From positions 1 through 58,993 of the forward strand of contig DAHUYG010000004.1 in assembly GCA_027315315.1 (NCBI GenBank): DNA of 58,993 nucleotides, read 5' to 3'. Source of the stretch: Acidimicrobiaceae bacterium (GTDB taxonomy: Bacteria > Actinomycetota > Acidimicrobiia > Acidimicrobiales > RAAP-2). This document shows positions 1 through 6,318 of the stretch, in pieces. Both the position numbers and the translations under genes were made by a program. Position 1 is the stretch's first letter, and every line of letters starts with the position of its first letter. The notes beneath the pieces were generated by a model that was given only the letters and a program-made list of their open reading frames with translations, ran no database searches and was not told the DNA's origin.

Positions 1-95
1 ACCGAGGAGAGGCCCCGTCGCACGTCGTCCTCGAGGGCGCGGCGTAGCTCGGCTGCGCTCAAGAAGACATCGACGATCAAGGTGGAGTCGTGCAT
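1..95 (-). CDS. egtD: EgtD, L-histidine N-alpha-methyltransferase (5' end only)
   Basis: Only the first 31 codons are in the window; the gene runs off its left edge. EgtD methylates histidine to hercynine, the first step of ergothioneine synthesis. The visible peptide begins MHDSTLIVDVFLSAAEL and ends in DDVRRGLSS. This fits EgtD N-termini, which have a 'VDVHL..LRRAL..DVRxGL' pattern just before the conserved PKSLPPKWFYD block (not in the window). The ATG at 95 has an AGGAA ribosome-binding site about 8 nt upstream. The nearby egtB on the same strand supports the call: without the IS110 element between them the two genes would be about 43 nt apart. The identity rests on 31 residues plus context. 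Confidence 0.7.
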   Translation of the reverse strand, partial: MHDSTLIVDVFLSAAELRRALEDDVRRGLSS

Positions 96-154
96 GTGGT
101 CGTTCCTGGTGATCGAGGTGCGCGGCGCGCCGGAGCGCTCATTGGTCCACCATT

Positions 155-345
155 GCAGTGGCGGCACCGGCCATCGTCGGTCTCGCTCCTCGGTAGCGCA
201 CGGGGGATGGCCTGTGGCGCGAGCCGCTCGACGGCCACTGTGAGATTTGCCACCCCCGACGCGCCGAGGCCCCGAGACCGCCTTTGGAAACATGCCCGAC
301 CGAGGGCCGAACAATGAGCAAGCGGCACCGGAGCCTCGACACCGG
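155..345 (+). ncRNA. Candidate IS110 bridge RNA
   Basis: Non-coding left end of the IS110 element. By hand it folds into a short 5' hairpin (147-150/158-161) and two larger hairpins with internal loops. Loop 1 is closed by GTGGC 214-218/GCCAC 249-253 and carries GAGCCGCT (221-228) and CTGTGAG (238-244), near-matches to the left and right target flanks. Loop 2 is closed by 265-270/333-338 and 278-281/322-325, with inner stem 294-297/304-307. It carries TTGGAAA (284-290), identical to the element's right end (1614-1620), and CAATGAG (312-318), the exact reverse complement of its left end (138-144). Order and layout match published IS110 bridge RNAs. RNA ends are estimated. Confidence 0.6.
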
Positions 346-384
346 CGAGTGAAGCACACAGCGACGAGAAAGGAGAACCGCACC

Positions 385-1605
385 GTGTTCGTCGGTTGGG
401 ACTGGGCCAATGAGACCCATGATGTGAGCGTCCTCGACCAAGAGGGAAACCTCTTGGACCACTGGTCGCTGCGCCACGACGAGGAAGGAATCGATGCCGC
501 TCTGGCACGCCTGGCCTCGCACGGAGCGCTTGGCGAGCTTCCTGTGGCCATCGAGACCACGAGCGGGGTGATCGTCGACCGTCTGCTCGAAGCCGGGCAC
601 CCGGTCGTGCCGATCCATCCCAACGCCTTCAACGCGGCCCGGCCTCGCTGGGGGGCGAGCCGGGCCAAGTCCGATCCGGGCGACAGCTTCAAGCTGGCCG
701 ACTACCTGCGCACCGACGGGCACCGTCTGCGACGCCTCGAGCCGTTGGACCCGGCCACGGCCGAGCTCCAGGCCCTCAGCCGGCTGCGATCCGACCAGGT
801 CGAGGCCAAGACCGCGGCCACCAACCAGCTGCGCGCAACGCTGCGACGCCACTGGCCCGGCGCCGCGGTGATCTTCCGACGCCTCGACAGCGAGATCGCG
901 CTGGCCTTCTTGGAGGACTACCCGACTCCTCAGTCCGCGGCGCGCCTCGGCGAGGGCCGCCTGGCCATGTTCTGCCGGCGTCACTCCTACTCGGGCCGCC
1001 GTAGCGCCTCTGAGCTGCTCGAACGCCTGCGCAGCGCTCCCGCACCGACCCAGGCCATCGGCCCCGAAACCCTTGTCGAGCTGGTGCGCGTCCAGGTGCG
1101 CCAGCTGCGCGCTCTGCTGTTGAACATCGCGGATCTGGACCGGGCCCTCGGTGCCGCCCTGCTCGAGCACACCAAGGCACCCTTGCTCGCTTCGATGCCG
1201 CGCATCGGCGAGGTCAATCTGGCCCAGGTGATCGCCGAGGTCGGCCCACTGCTGGCCCGAGCCCGCAACGTCGAGGAGGCCGGCGCTCTCGTCGGCGCCA
1301 CGCCCGTGACCAAAGAGTCGGGCAAAGGCCGCGCGGTCAACTTCCGCTGGGCGGTCAACACCGGGGCCCGTCAGGCCCTTTCGATCTTCGCGGACAATTC
1401 CCGGCACTCCTCGCCCTGGGCGGCCCAGCTCTACGCCCAAGCTCGAGCTCGGGGGAAGCGCCACCCTCATGCCATCCGGATCCTGATGCGCGCGTGGCTG
1501 CGGGTCATGTGGGTCTGCTGGCACTCCGAAACGGTCTACGACCCGACAGTCCACGGCGGCGAAAGGAGGCTCGCCCAGCACGAAATCCAGAAATCCGCCG
1601 CGTAG
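385..1605 (+). CDS. IS110-family transposase (DEDD recombinase)
   Basis: A 406-residue recombinase that would move the element using an RNA guide. The N-terminal RuvC-like domain shows the acidic set D6 (in VGWDWA), E57 (in AIETTSG), D97 and D100 (in KSDPGD). The C-terminal transposase domain has the helix-hairpin segment SMPRIGEVNLAQVI and a probable catalytic serine S312 in KESGKG. The length is typical and no frameshift is seen. The GTG start at 385 is chosen because AAAGGAG lies 10 nt upstream and the protein then begins MFVGWDWA, as in relatives; an ATG at 247 is in frame but would run through the bridge RNA region. The gene is intact and probably functional. Confidence 0.95.
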   Translation: MFVGWDWANETHDVSVLDQEGNLLDHWSLRHDEEGIDAALARLASHGALGELPVAIETTSGVIVDRLLEAGHPVVPIHPNAFNAARPRWGASRAKSDPGDSFKLADYLRTDGHRLRRLEPLDPATAELQALSRLRSDQVEAKTAATNQLRATLRRHWPGAAVIFRRLDSEIALAFLEDYPTPQSAARLGEGRLAMFCRRHSYSGRRSASELLERLRSAPAPTQAIGPETLVELVRVQVRQLRALLLNIADLDRALGAALLEHTKAPLLASMPRIGEVNLAQVIAEVGPLLARARNVEEAGALVGATPVTKESGKGRAVNFRWAVNTGARQALSIFADNSRHSSPWAAQLYAQARARGKRHPHAIRILMRAWLRVMWVCWHSETVYDPTVHGGERRLAQHEIQKSAA

Positions 1606-1608
1606 GGG

Positions 1609-1614
1609 TTGACT
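1609..1614 (+). promoter_or_regulatory. TTGACT -35 box at IS110 right end (junction-promoter half)
   Basis: TTGACT is one base from the consensus -35. In IS110 relatives a -35 in the right end and a -10 in the left end form a promoter only when the ends join in the excised circle. Joining 1621 to the CT core at 138 puts CACCAT (148-153) 17 nt after this box; it keeps the two most conserved -10 positions (A2, T6). Inference from spacing. Confidence 0.4.
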
Positions 1615-1622
1615 TGGAAATC

Positions 1623-2870
1623 TCAGAGGTCGCGGGCCAGTCGGAGCCCGCTGAAGGCCCACCGGGAGTGGGCCGGGAAGAAGTTGCGGTAGCTGGCCCG
1701 GGTGTGGCCCTCCGGCGTGACGCACGCCCCGCCGCGCAGCACCTGCTGGTTGACCATGAACTTGCCGTTGTACTCACCGACCGCGCCCGGCGCGACCCGG
1801 AAGCCCGGGTACGGGCCGTATGCGCTCGACGTCCACTGCCACAGCGCACCGAAGAGATCGCCCATGCTGGCGTCGTTGGCGACCGGGTGGAGACCAAGCG
1901 CCCCGGGGTCGGGGTCGGCGGCCGAGCCGATCGCCTCCCATTCGTGCTCGGTGGGGAGTCGCGCCCCGCTCCAGTGGGCATAGGCGTCCGCCTCGTAGTA
2001 GCTGACGTGGCAGACCGGCTCGCTCGGTCGCACGGGACGCTCGCCGTAGAGGGTGAAGACCCGCCACTCGCCGTCATCGCGCCTCCAATACAGGGGGGCC
2101 TCCCAGCCCCCCTGGCGGAGGGCGGCCCAGCCGTCGGAGAGCCATAGCTCGGCGCGTTCGTAGCCGCCGTCATCGATGAACTCGAGCCACTCGCCGCATG
2201 TGACTAGGCGGTCGGCCAGCGCGAAGGGGGTGAGGAGGTGGCGGTGCCGGGGGAACTCGTTGTCGAAGCCGAACCCGGCACCGGGATGCCCGGTCTCCAC
2301 CTCGCCGCCCTCGTGCTCGGCCCAGCCGAGGCGGTTCGACACCGCAGCCGGGAGCCCTCCCTCGTCTTGATAGGCGGGCAGGAGCGGATTGCACGACAGC
2401 ACGTGCTTGATGTCCATGAGCGCGAGCTCCTGGTGCTGTTGCTCGTGGTGGAGGCCCAGCTCGACGAGGGCGGCGAGCGCGTCGTCGCGGGGCTCGGCGG
2501 CGAAGAGCTCGCCCATCATCTTGTCGACGTGCTCTCGGTAGTCGGCCACCTCGCCGACCGAGGGTCGCGAGATGAGGCCCCGCCGGTCGCGGGCGTGGCG
2601 TGCCCCCACCGCCTCGTAGTACGAGTTAAAGAGGTAGCCGTAGGCCGGGTGGTACGGCTGGTAGCCGTCGTCGTGCAGCGGGAGCACGAAGGTCTCGAAG
2701 AACCAGGTGGTGTGCCCGCGGTGCCACTTGGTCGGGCTGACATCGGGCATGGACTGGACGGTCTGGTCCTCGGGGGAAAGCGGGGCCGCCAGGTCCTCGG
2801 TGCGGCGGCGCACCTCCTCGTAGCGTCCCGCGAGCGTAGAAAGAGGGACCTCGGGATCGGCTGGGGCCAT
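1623..2870 (-). CDS. egtB: EgtB, hercynine oxygenase (ergothioneine biosynthesis)
   Basis: A 415-residue non-heme iron enzyme joining hercynine with gamma-glutamylcysteine (or cysteine) through an oxygen-dependent C-S bond. The N-terminal DinB-like four-helix domain holds the expected iron ligands: H50 in WHRGH, then H142 and H146 in HHEQQHQE. The C-terminal formylglycine-generating-enzyme-like domain ends in the family motif LRGGACVTPEGHTRASYRNF...FSGLRLARD. The ATG at 2870 is preceded by GGAGAGGTG; reading further upstream adds only low-complexity sequence. It is probably the first gene of an egt operon, now cut off from egtD by the IS110 element, whose right end touches the egtB stop. Confidence 0.95.
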   Translation of the reverse strand: MAPADPEVPLSTLAGRYEEVRRRTEDLAAPLSPEDQTVQSMPDVSPTKWHRGHTTWFFETFVLPLHDDGYQPYHPAYGYLFNSYYEAVGARHARDRRGLISRPSVGEVADYREHVDKMMGELFAAEPRDDALAALVELGLHHEQQHQELALMDIKHVLSCNPLLPAYQDEGGLPAAVSNRLGWAEHEGGEVETGHPGAGFGFDNEFPRHRHLLTPFALADRLVTCGEWLEFIDDGGYERAELWLSDGWAALRQGGWEAPLYWRRDDGEWRVFTLYGERPVRPSEPVCHVSYYEADAYAHWSGARLPTEHEWEAIGSAADPDPGALGLHPVANDASMGDLFGALWQWTSSAYGPYPGFRVAPGAVGEYNGKFMVNQQVLRGGACVTPEGHTRASYRNFFPAHSRWAFSGLRLARDL

Positions 2871-3049
2871 CTGGACACCTCTCCGGCAGCCCGAAAGCGG
2901 TCGCTGCCTGGGGGATCGCGGACCGACGACGTGTCCGGTCCACCGTAGCGGGAGGGTGTTCGCGCCGGTACGCGGGACCATAGCTTCCAGGTCGGCTGGG
3001 GGATCGGGGCCTCGCAACCGGCGGGGGCCGCGATCGAACACCGGGGCCG

Positions 3050-3055
3050 TATGCT
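3050..3055 (+). promoter_or_regulatory. -10 box TATGCT, probable leaderless start
   Basis: TATGCT ends 7 nt before the ATG at 3063, and no Shine-Dalgarno sequence lies between. Transcription would start at or next to the start codon. No good -35 is seen. Confidence 0.4.
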
Positions 3056-3062
3056 CCCGTCC

Positions 3063-3347
3063 ATGACGATTCGAGCGACCTTTAACGGCACGGTGATCGC
3101 CGAGAGCGACGACACCGTGGTGGTCGAGGGCAACCACTACTTCCCTCCCGAGGCCGTCGAGGCGCAGTACCTCGAGCAGAGCGACACGCACACCACGTGC
3201 CCGTGGAAGGGGCTCGCGAGCTACCGCGACGTCGTCGTCGACGGTGAGCGGGCGGCCGACGCGGCCTGGTACTACCCAGACCCCAAGGATGCCGCCAAGG
3301 AGATCAAGGACCGCATCGCCTTCTGGAAGGGCGTCGAGGTTCGCTGA
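3063..3347 (+). CDS. DUF427 domain protein
   Basis: A 94-residue small beta-rich protein of the DUF427 family (single-domain form), recognised by [23 protein letters not shown] near the start and [16 protein letters not shown]...[27 protein letters not shown] towards the end. The biochemical role of the family is unknown. It is divergent from egtB with about 190 bp between, and is followed 55 nt later by msrA on the same strand, so it may be co-transcribed with msrA. The ATG at 3063 is preferred over the ATG at 3051 because the latter lies inside a likely -10 box. Confidence 0.85.
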   Translation: MTIRATFNGTVIAESDDTVVVEGNHYFPPEAVEAQYLEQSDTHTTCPWKGLASYRDVVVDGERAADAAWYYPDPKDAAKEIKDRIAFWKGVEVR

Positions 3348-3402
3348 TTCGCGGGGCCGCCGGCCACCGCGTCGTTCACATTGCGAGCGAAGGAGTCTGA
3401 AG

Positions 3403-4071
3403 ATGGGGTTGTTCTCGGGACACAAGACCGAGATGGTCGATCCGGCGCACGCGCTGGTCGGGCGGGAGCGCCCGATCGTGCACACGGGGAACCATCTCGT
3501 GCTCGGGACGCCTACCGCACCGCCGTTCCCCGAGGGAATGGAGACGGCACTCTTCGCCCTCGGTTGCTTCTGGGGAGCAGAGCGCCGCTTCTGGCAACTC
3601 CCGGGCGTGTACAGCACCGCGGTGGGTTACTCGGGCGGCTACACGCCCAATCCGACTTACGAGGAGGTCTGCAGCGGGCGCACCGGCCACGCCGAGGTGG
3701 TCCTCGTCGTCTTCGACCCGAACAAGATCACCTACCGTCGCCTCCTCGCCGAGTTCTTCGAGAGCCACGACCCGACCCAGGGGATGCGGCAGGGCAACGA
3801 CGTGGGCACCCAGTACCGCTCGGCGATCTACGTGTCGTCCAATGAGCAGGCGGCGGCGGCCGCAGAGGTGAAGGCCGCATTCGAGGAGCGTCTGCTCGAC
3901 GCTGGGTTCGACGCCGTCACCACCGAGGTCGCAGCGGCCGGACCCTTCTACTACGCCGAGGATTACCACCAGCAGTATCTCGCCGCGAACCCCAACGGCT
4001 ACTGCGGGCTGGGCGGCACCGGGGTGTCGTGCCCGGTCGGCACGGGCGTGGAGGCCGACTCGAAGGGCTGA
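3403..4071 (+). CDS. msrA: MsrA, peptide methionine-S-sulfoxide reductase
   Basis: A 222-residue cytoplasmic repair enzyme reducing methionine-S-sulfoxide in proteins. The catalytic motif is [13 protein letters not shown] with C55; further family blocks are [21 protein letters not shown] and [13 protein letters not shown]-terminal [15 protein letters not shown] carries two possible recycling cysteines, as in the long MsrA form. About 45 residues precede the catalytic motif, as in E. coli-type MsrA. The ATG is preceded by AGGAG 7 nt upstream. Its closeness to egtB puts two thiol and oxidative-stress functions together. Confidence 0.96.
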   Translation: MGLFSGHKTEMVDPAHALVGRERPIVHTGNHLVLGTPTAPPFPEGMETALFALGCFWGAERRFWQLPGVYSTAVGYSGGYTPNPTYEEVCSGRTGHAEVVLVVFDPNKITYRRLLAEFFESHDPTQGMRQGNDVGTQYRSAIYVSSNEQAAAAAEVKAAFEERLLDAGFDAVTTEVAAAGPFYYAEDYHQQYLAANPNGYCGLGGTGVSCPVGTGVEADSKG

Positions 4072-4305
4072 GGCCGCCCTTTGGGGTCGGGCGACGCGGG
4101 CTCGCTGCGGGTTAATGGAGAATGCTTCCCAAGCGCACCGGGCACGAGTTTCTGGCTCGGCCTGCGGCAACCGTCACTCGGCCCGGCTTCCTCGGGGTGG
4201 GAATTCGGTGATCGTCGGCATGGGCGCCGGATTCTTGCTTATCGTACGCGACGACCCACCGCGCTCATATGCCCGAGGGGGCTCTCACGCGCCGCGCGCC
4301 TCGAA

Positions 4306-4626
4306 TCAGCAACCGAACGCATAGCTGACCGCCGAGCAGACCTTGCGCATGACGTCATCGCCGACTTGTCCGACCGGACCGCTGAGCGATGCCTGAGTGA
4401 CCGTGTGAAGGCCGTCGCAGTTGATGACCGAGGGTCCTTCCAGGCCAACCTCGACATGGTTGATTGCAACCTCCGCGGCCAGACCCCGGATCGATGTGGT
4501 GATCTCGGCCACGGTAACGAGCTCGCGGACGTCGAGGACCTCGGATCGCGTGAGCAGGAGAACGGGTCGCCTCTTGCGACCGACCTCCGCCAGCCAAAGC
4601 TCGCCGCGCCTCACGGCTCGCCCCAC
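4306..4626 (-). CDS. MazF/PemK-type toxin (predicted mRNA interferase)
   Basis: A 106-residue toxin of the MazF/PemK fold, predicted to cleave RNA. Family features: N-terminal RRGELWLAEVG, the strand RRPVLLLTR, VTVAEITTSIRGL, and GLEGPSVINCDGLHTV. The GTG start at 4626 lies inside the upstream antitoxin gene, so the two overlap by 16 nt and are probably translationally coupled. No gene follows on this strand; the 234 bp between it and the msrA end (4072-4305) shows no gene or clear terminator. The antitoxin is CcdA-like rather than MazE-like, a mixed pairing also seen in other actinobacteria. Confidence 0.85.
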   Translation of the reverse strand: MGRAVRRGELWLAEVGRKRRPVLLLTRSEVLDVRELVTVAEITTSIRGLAAEVAINHVEVGLEGPSVINCDGLHTVTQASLSGPVGQVGDDVMRKVCSAVSYAFGC

Positions 4627-4820
4627 GCTTCAGCTTCGCTCCAGAAGGTGTCCGTACGTTCGGGGTGCCTTAGGTACGCCTCTCGGTCTGACTGCTCCAA
4701 CGCGGCGCGCACCGCATCAGTGACTCCCTGGCGTGCTGCTGCCGAGATGTTGACGCCGAGCTGATGAGCCCGCTCGGCCAGCTCCACGTCCAGCGTGAAG
4801 GTGGTTCTCGATGTAGCCAT
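4611..4820 (-). CDS. CcdA-like antitoxin
   Basis: A 69-residue antitoxin, first gene of the pair. Residues 1-40 fit a ribbon-helix-helix DNA-binding region (TTFTLDVELAERAHQLGVNISAAARQG), followed by an acidic and tryptophan-containing tail (FWSEAEAWGE) that would bind the toxin. The ATG at 4820 lies only 6 nt after a TAGCAT -10 box and has no Shine-Dalgarno sequence, suggesting a leaderless transcript. A perfect inverted repeat overlaps that -10 and is the likely autoregulatory operator. Confidence 0.85.
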   Translation of the reverse strand: MATSRTTFTLDVELAERAHQLGVNISAAARQGVTDAVRAALEQSDREAYLRHPERTDTFWSEAEAWGEP

Positions 4821-4823
4821 ACT

Positions 4824-4836
4824 CTGATGCTATCAG
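4824..4836 (-). promoter_or_regulatory. Toxin-antitoxin operator overlapping a -10 box
   Basis: CTGAT-GCT-ATCAG is a perfect inverted repeat (5-nt arms). On the minus strand it overlaps a TAGCAT -10 (4827-4832) that ends 6 nt before the antitoxin ATG. Binding by the RHH antitoxin would block RNA polymerase, the usual TA autoregulation. Confidence 0.5.
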
Positions 4837-4855
4837 TTTGTGGTGGTAATCTGGG

Positions 4856-5051
4856 TTGACGCAGGCGGAGACGAAGCGGGGTTGCCGACCGGCGTTAACG
4901 CGGCATCATTCCCCGCCACGGCCGTCCGGCGGCTGTCCTCGAGGCCGGCAACGTGTCCCCCACCCTGCCGACCCTCGACAAGGTCGCCGAAGCGCTCGGG
5001 GTCGAGCTCGTCGTGAGCTTCGTGGACCTCGACGATCGGATGGCCGGCTGA
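4856..5051 (+). pseudogene. Decayed XRE-family regulator fragment
   Basis: Two pieces of an XRE helix-turn-helix domain lie in different frames. LTQAE (4856-4870), the typical start of helix 1, reads in one frame. After a stop at 4896 a second frame reads LEAGNVSPTLPTLDKVAEALGVELVVSF to a stop at 5049-5051, which is the end of an XRE domain. The 82 nt between LTQAE and LEAG is not a multiple of three and is longer than usual, so an indel has broken the gene. It lies divergent from the TA pair. The rest of the gap (5052-5203) shows no supported gene; the whole 4821-5203 stretch looks like accessory debris. Confidence 0.55.
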
Positions 5052-5203
5052 TCGGCTGCGGAGCTCGAGGAGGTCTCGCGGCGTGAACGGCCTGGGTTGC
5101 TTGGTGCCCCCCCGGATATGGGCACCGATCCAGTCTCGATCGTCGCCAACGCGGGTCGAGCACCTGGAATTCGTTGTGAAGATCGACCCCCGTTAGCCAG
5201 GGG

Positions 5204-6178
5204 CTAGCTGCGGCCGACCGCCTCCAGGCGCCGCACGGAGGATTCGGCCTCGGCCATGAAGCGCGCGACGAGCTCGGCGGCCGGCACGAGGTCACTGATG
5301 CCGCCGACCCCCTGCCCGGCGGGGTAGCCCTCCTTCGTCGGGTCGATGTCGGGGGTCTCGGCGTCCCCACCGAGATGCCAGGCGTTGGACCCGATGGCGC
5401 TGCGGATCTGCATCGGGAACGGTTGGATCTCCTCGGGGTGCTCCACGTAGTGGTTCGTGTAGTCGTTGCGCAGCACCCGCATCGGCTTGCCCGAGTAGGC
5501 GCGGGTGATGAGCGTCTCGTCCTCGCGCGCTGCGACCAGTGCGTCCTTGTATCCCGCCACGCCGCGCGCCTCGGGCGTGGCGATGAACCGGGTGCCCACC
5601 CACGCACCGTCGGCACCGAGCGCGAGCGCGGCAGCGAGGCCCCGCCCGTCGAAGATGCCGCCCGCGGCCACAACTGGGACGCGCTCGCCGACCGCGTCGA
5701 CCACCTGGGGGACGAGCGGCATCGTGGCGACCTGGCCGGTGTGCCCCCCGGCCTCGGTGCCCTGGGCCACGACGAGGTCACATCCCGACGCGACGGCGCG
5801 CTCGGCATGGACCACCTTGCCGCACATATTCGCCACGAGGACGTTGTGCCGGTGGCACAGGTGGATGGCGTCGACCGAGACGCCGAGTCCCGCCACGAAG
5901 ACGCTGGCGCCCCCCTCGATTAGGAGCTTGACCCGATCGAGCAGGTCGTCGCCGATGACCGTGAGCAGGTCCACGCCGAAGGGCTTGGAGGTGGCCCTGC
6001 GGACGGCCGCCATCTCCTCGGTCAGCATGTCGGGGCCCATGGTCGAGGCCCCGAGACAGCCGAAACCGCCGGCCTCGGAGACCGCTGCGACCAGCGGGGC
6101 ATAGGACACCCCGCCCATTCCGGCCAGCATCAGTGGGTGCTCGATGTCCAAGAGCTCGGTCAATCGGGTGCGCAACAT
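5204..6178 (-). CDS. Nitronate monooxygenase-family flavoprotein
   Basis: A 324-residue FMN-binding TIM-barrel protein of the nitronate monooxygenase (2-nitropropane dioxygenase) family, close to FabK-type reductases. Seen are the N-terminal HPLMLAGMGGVS, the flavin-loop motif VVAQGTEAGGHTG with the family histidine, and the phosphate-binding region PVVAAGGIFDGRGLAAALALGADGAWVGTRF. The ATG at 6178 is preceded by AGGAAGG. It is divergent from the MMPL transporter with 140 bp between. Nitronate oxidation is the family default; the substrate cannot be read from the sequence. Confidence 0.88.
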   Translation of the reverse strand: MLRTRLTELLDIEHPLMLAGMGGVSYAPLVAAVSEAGGFGCLGASTMGPDMLTEEMAAVRRATSKPFGVDLLTVIGDDLLDRVKLLIEGGASVFVAGLGVSVDAIHLCHRHNVLVANMCGKVVHAERAVASGCDLVVAQGTEAGGHTGQVATMPLVPQVVDAVGERVPVVAAGGIFDGRGLAAALALGADGAWVGTRFIATPEARGVAGYKDALVAAREDETLITRAYSGKPMRVLRNDYTNHYVEHPEEIQPFPMQIRSAIGSNAWHLGGDAETPDIDPTKEGYPAGQGVGGISDLVPAAELVARFMAEAESSVRRLEAVGRS

Positions 6179-6318
6179 CGGGTCCTTCCTCGGCGATACT
6201 GCAGGGGTCCCCCAAAGAGCCAGCTTCGCGGAATTGGCGGCCGGACGCCGAATGCGCCCGGCCCCTTGCCAGGAGTGCCTCGGCTCAAAGGCAACCAGGA
6301 GCCTCCTTGGTCGATCGA

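Larger units (their letters stand above)
138..1623 (+). mobile_element. IS110-family insertion sequence, complete, between egtB and egtD
   Basis: About 1.49 kb containing one intact DEDD transposase gene and a ~245-nt non-coding left end. The ends are inferred from a CT dinucleotide present at both junctions (138-139 and 1622-1623), which is the known core of the IS110 relative IS621. No terminal inverted repeats are seen, as usual for the family. Removing the interval leaves egtB and egtD 43 nt apart on the minus strand. The transposase is intact and lies opposite to the egt genes. The egtB stop codon (1623-1625) overlaps the right junction. Confidence 0.7.

Noticed and set aside
4072-4305. 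Possible small genes between msrA and the toxin gene
   Set aside because: No frame with family resemblance or ribosome-binding site; convergent gene ends with nothing supported.
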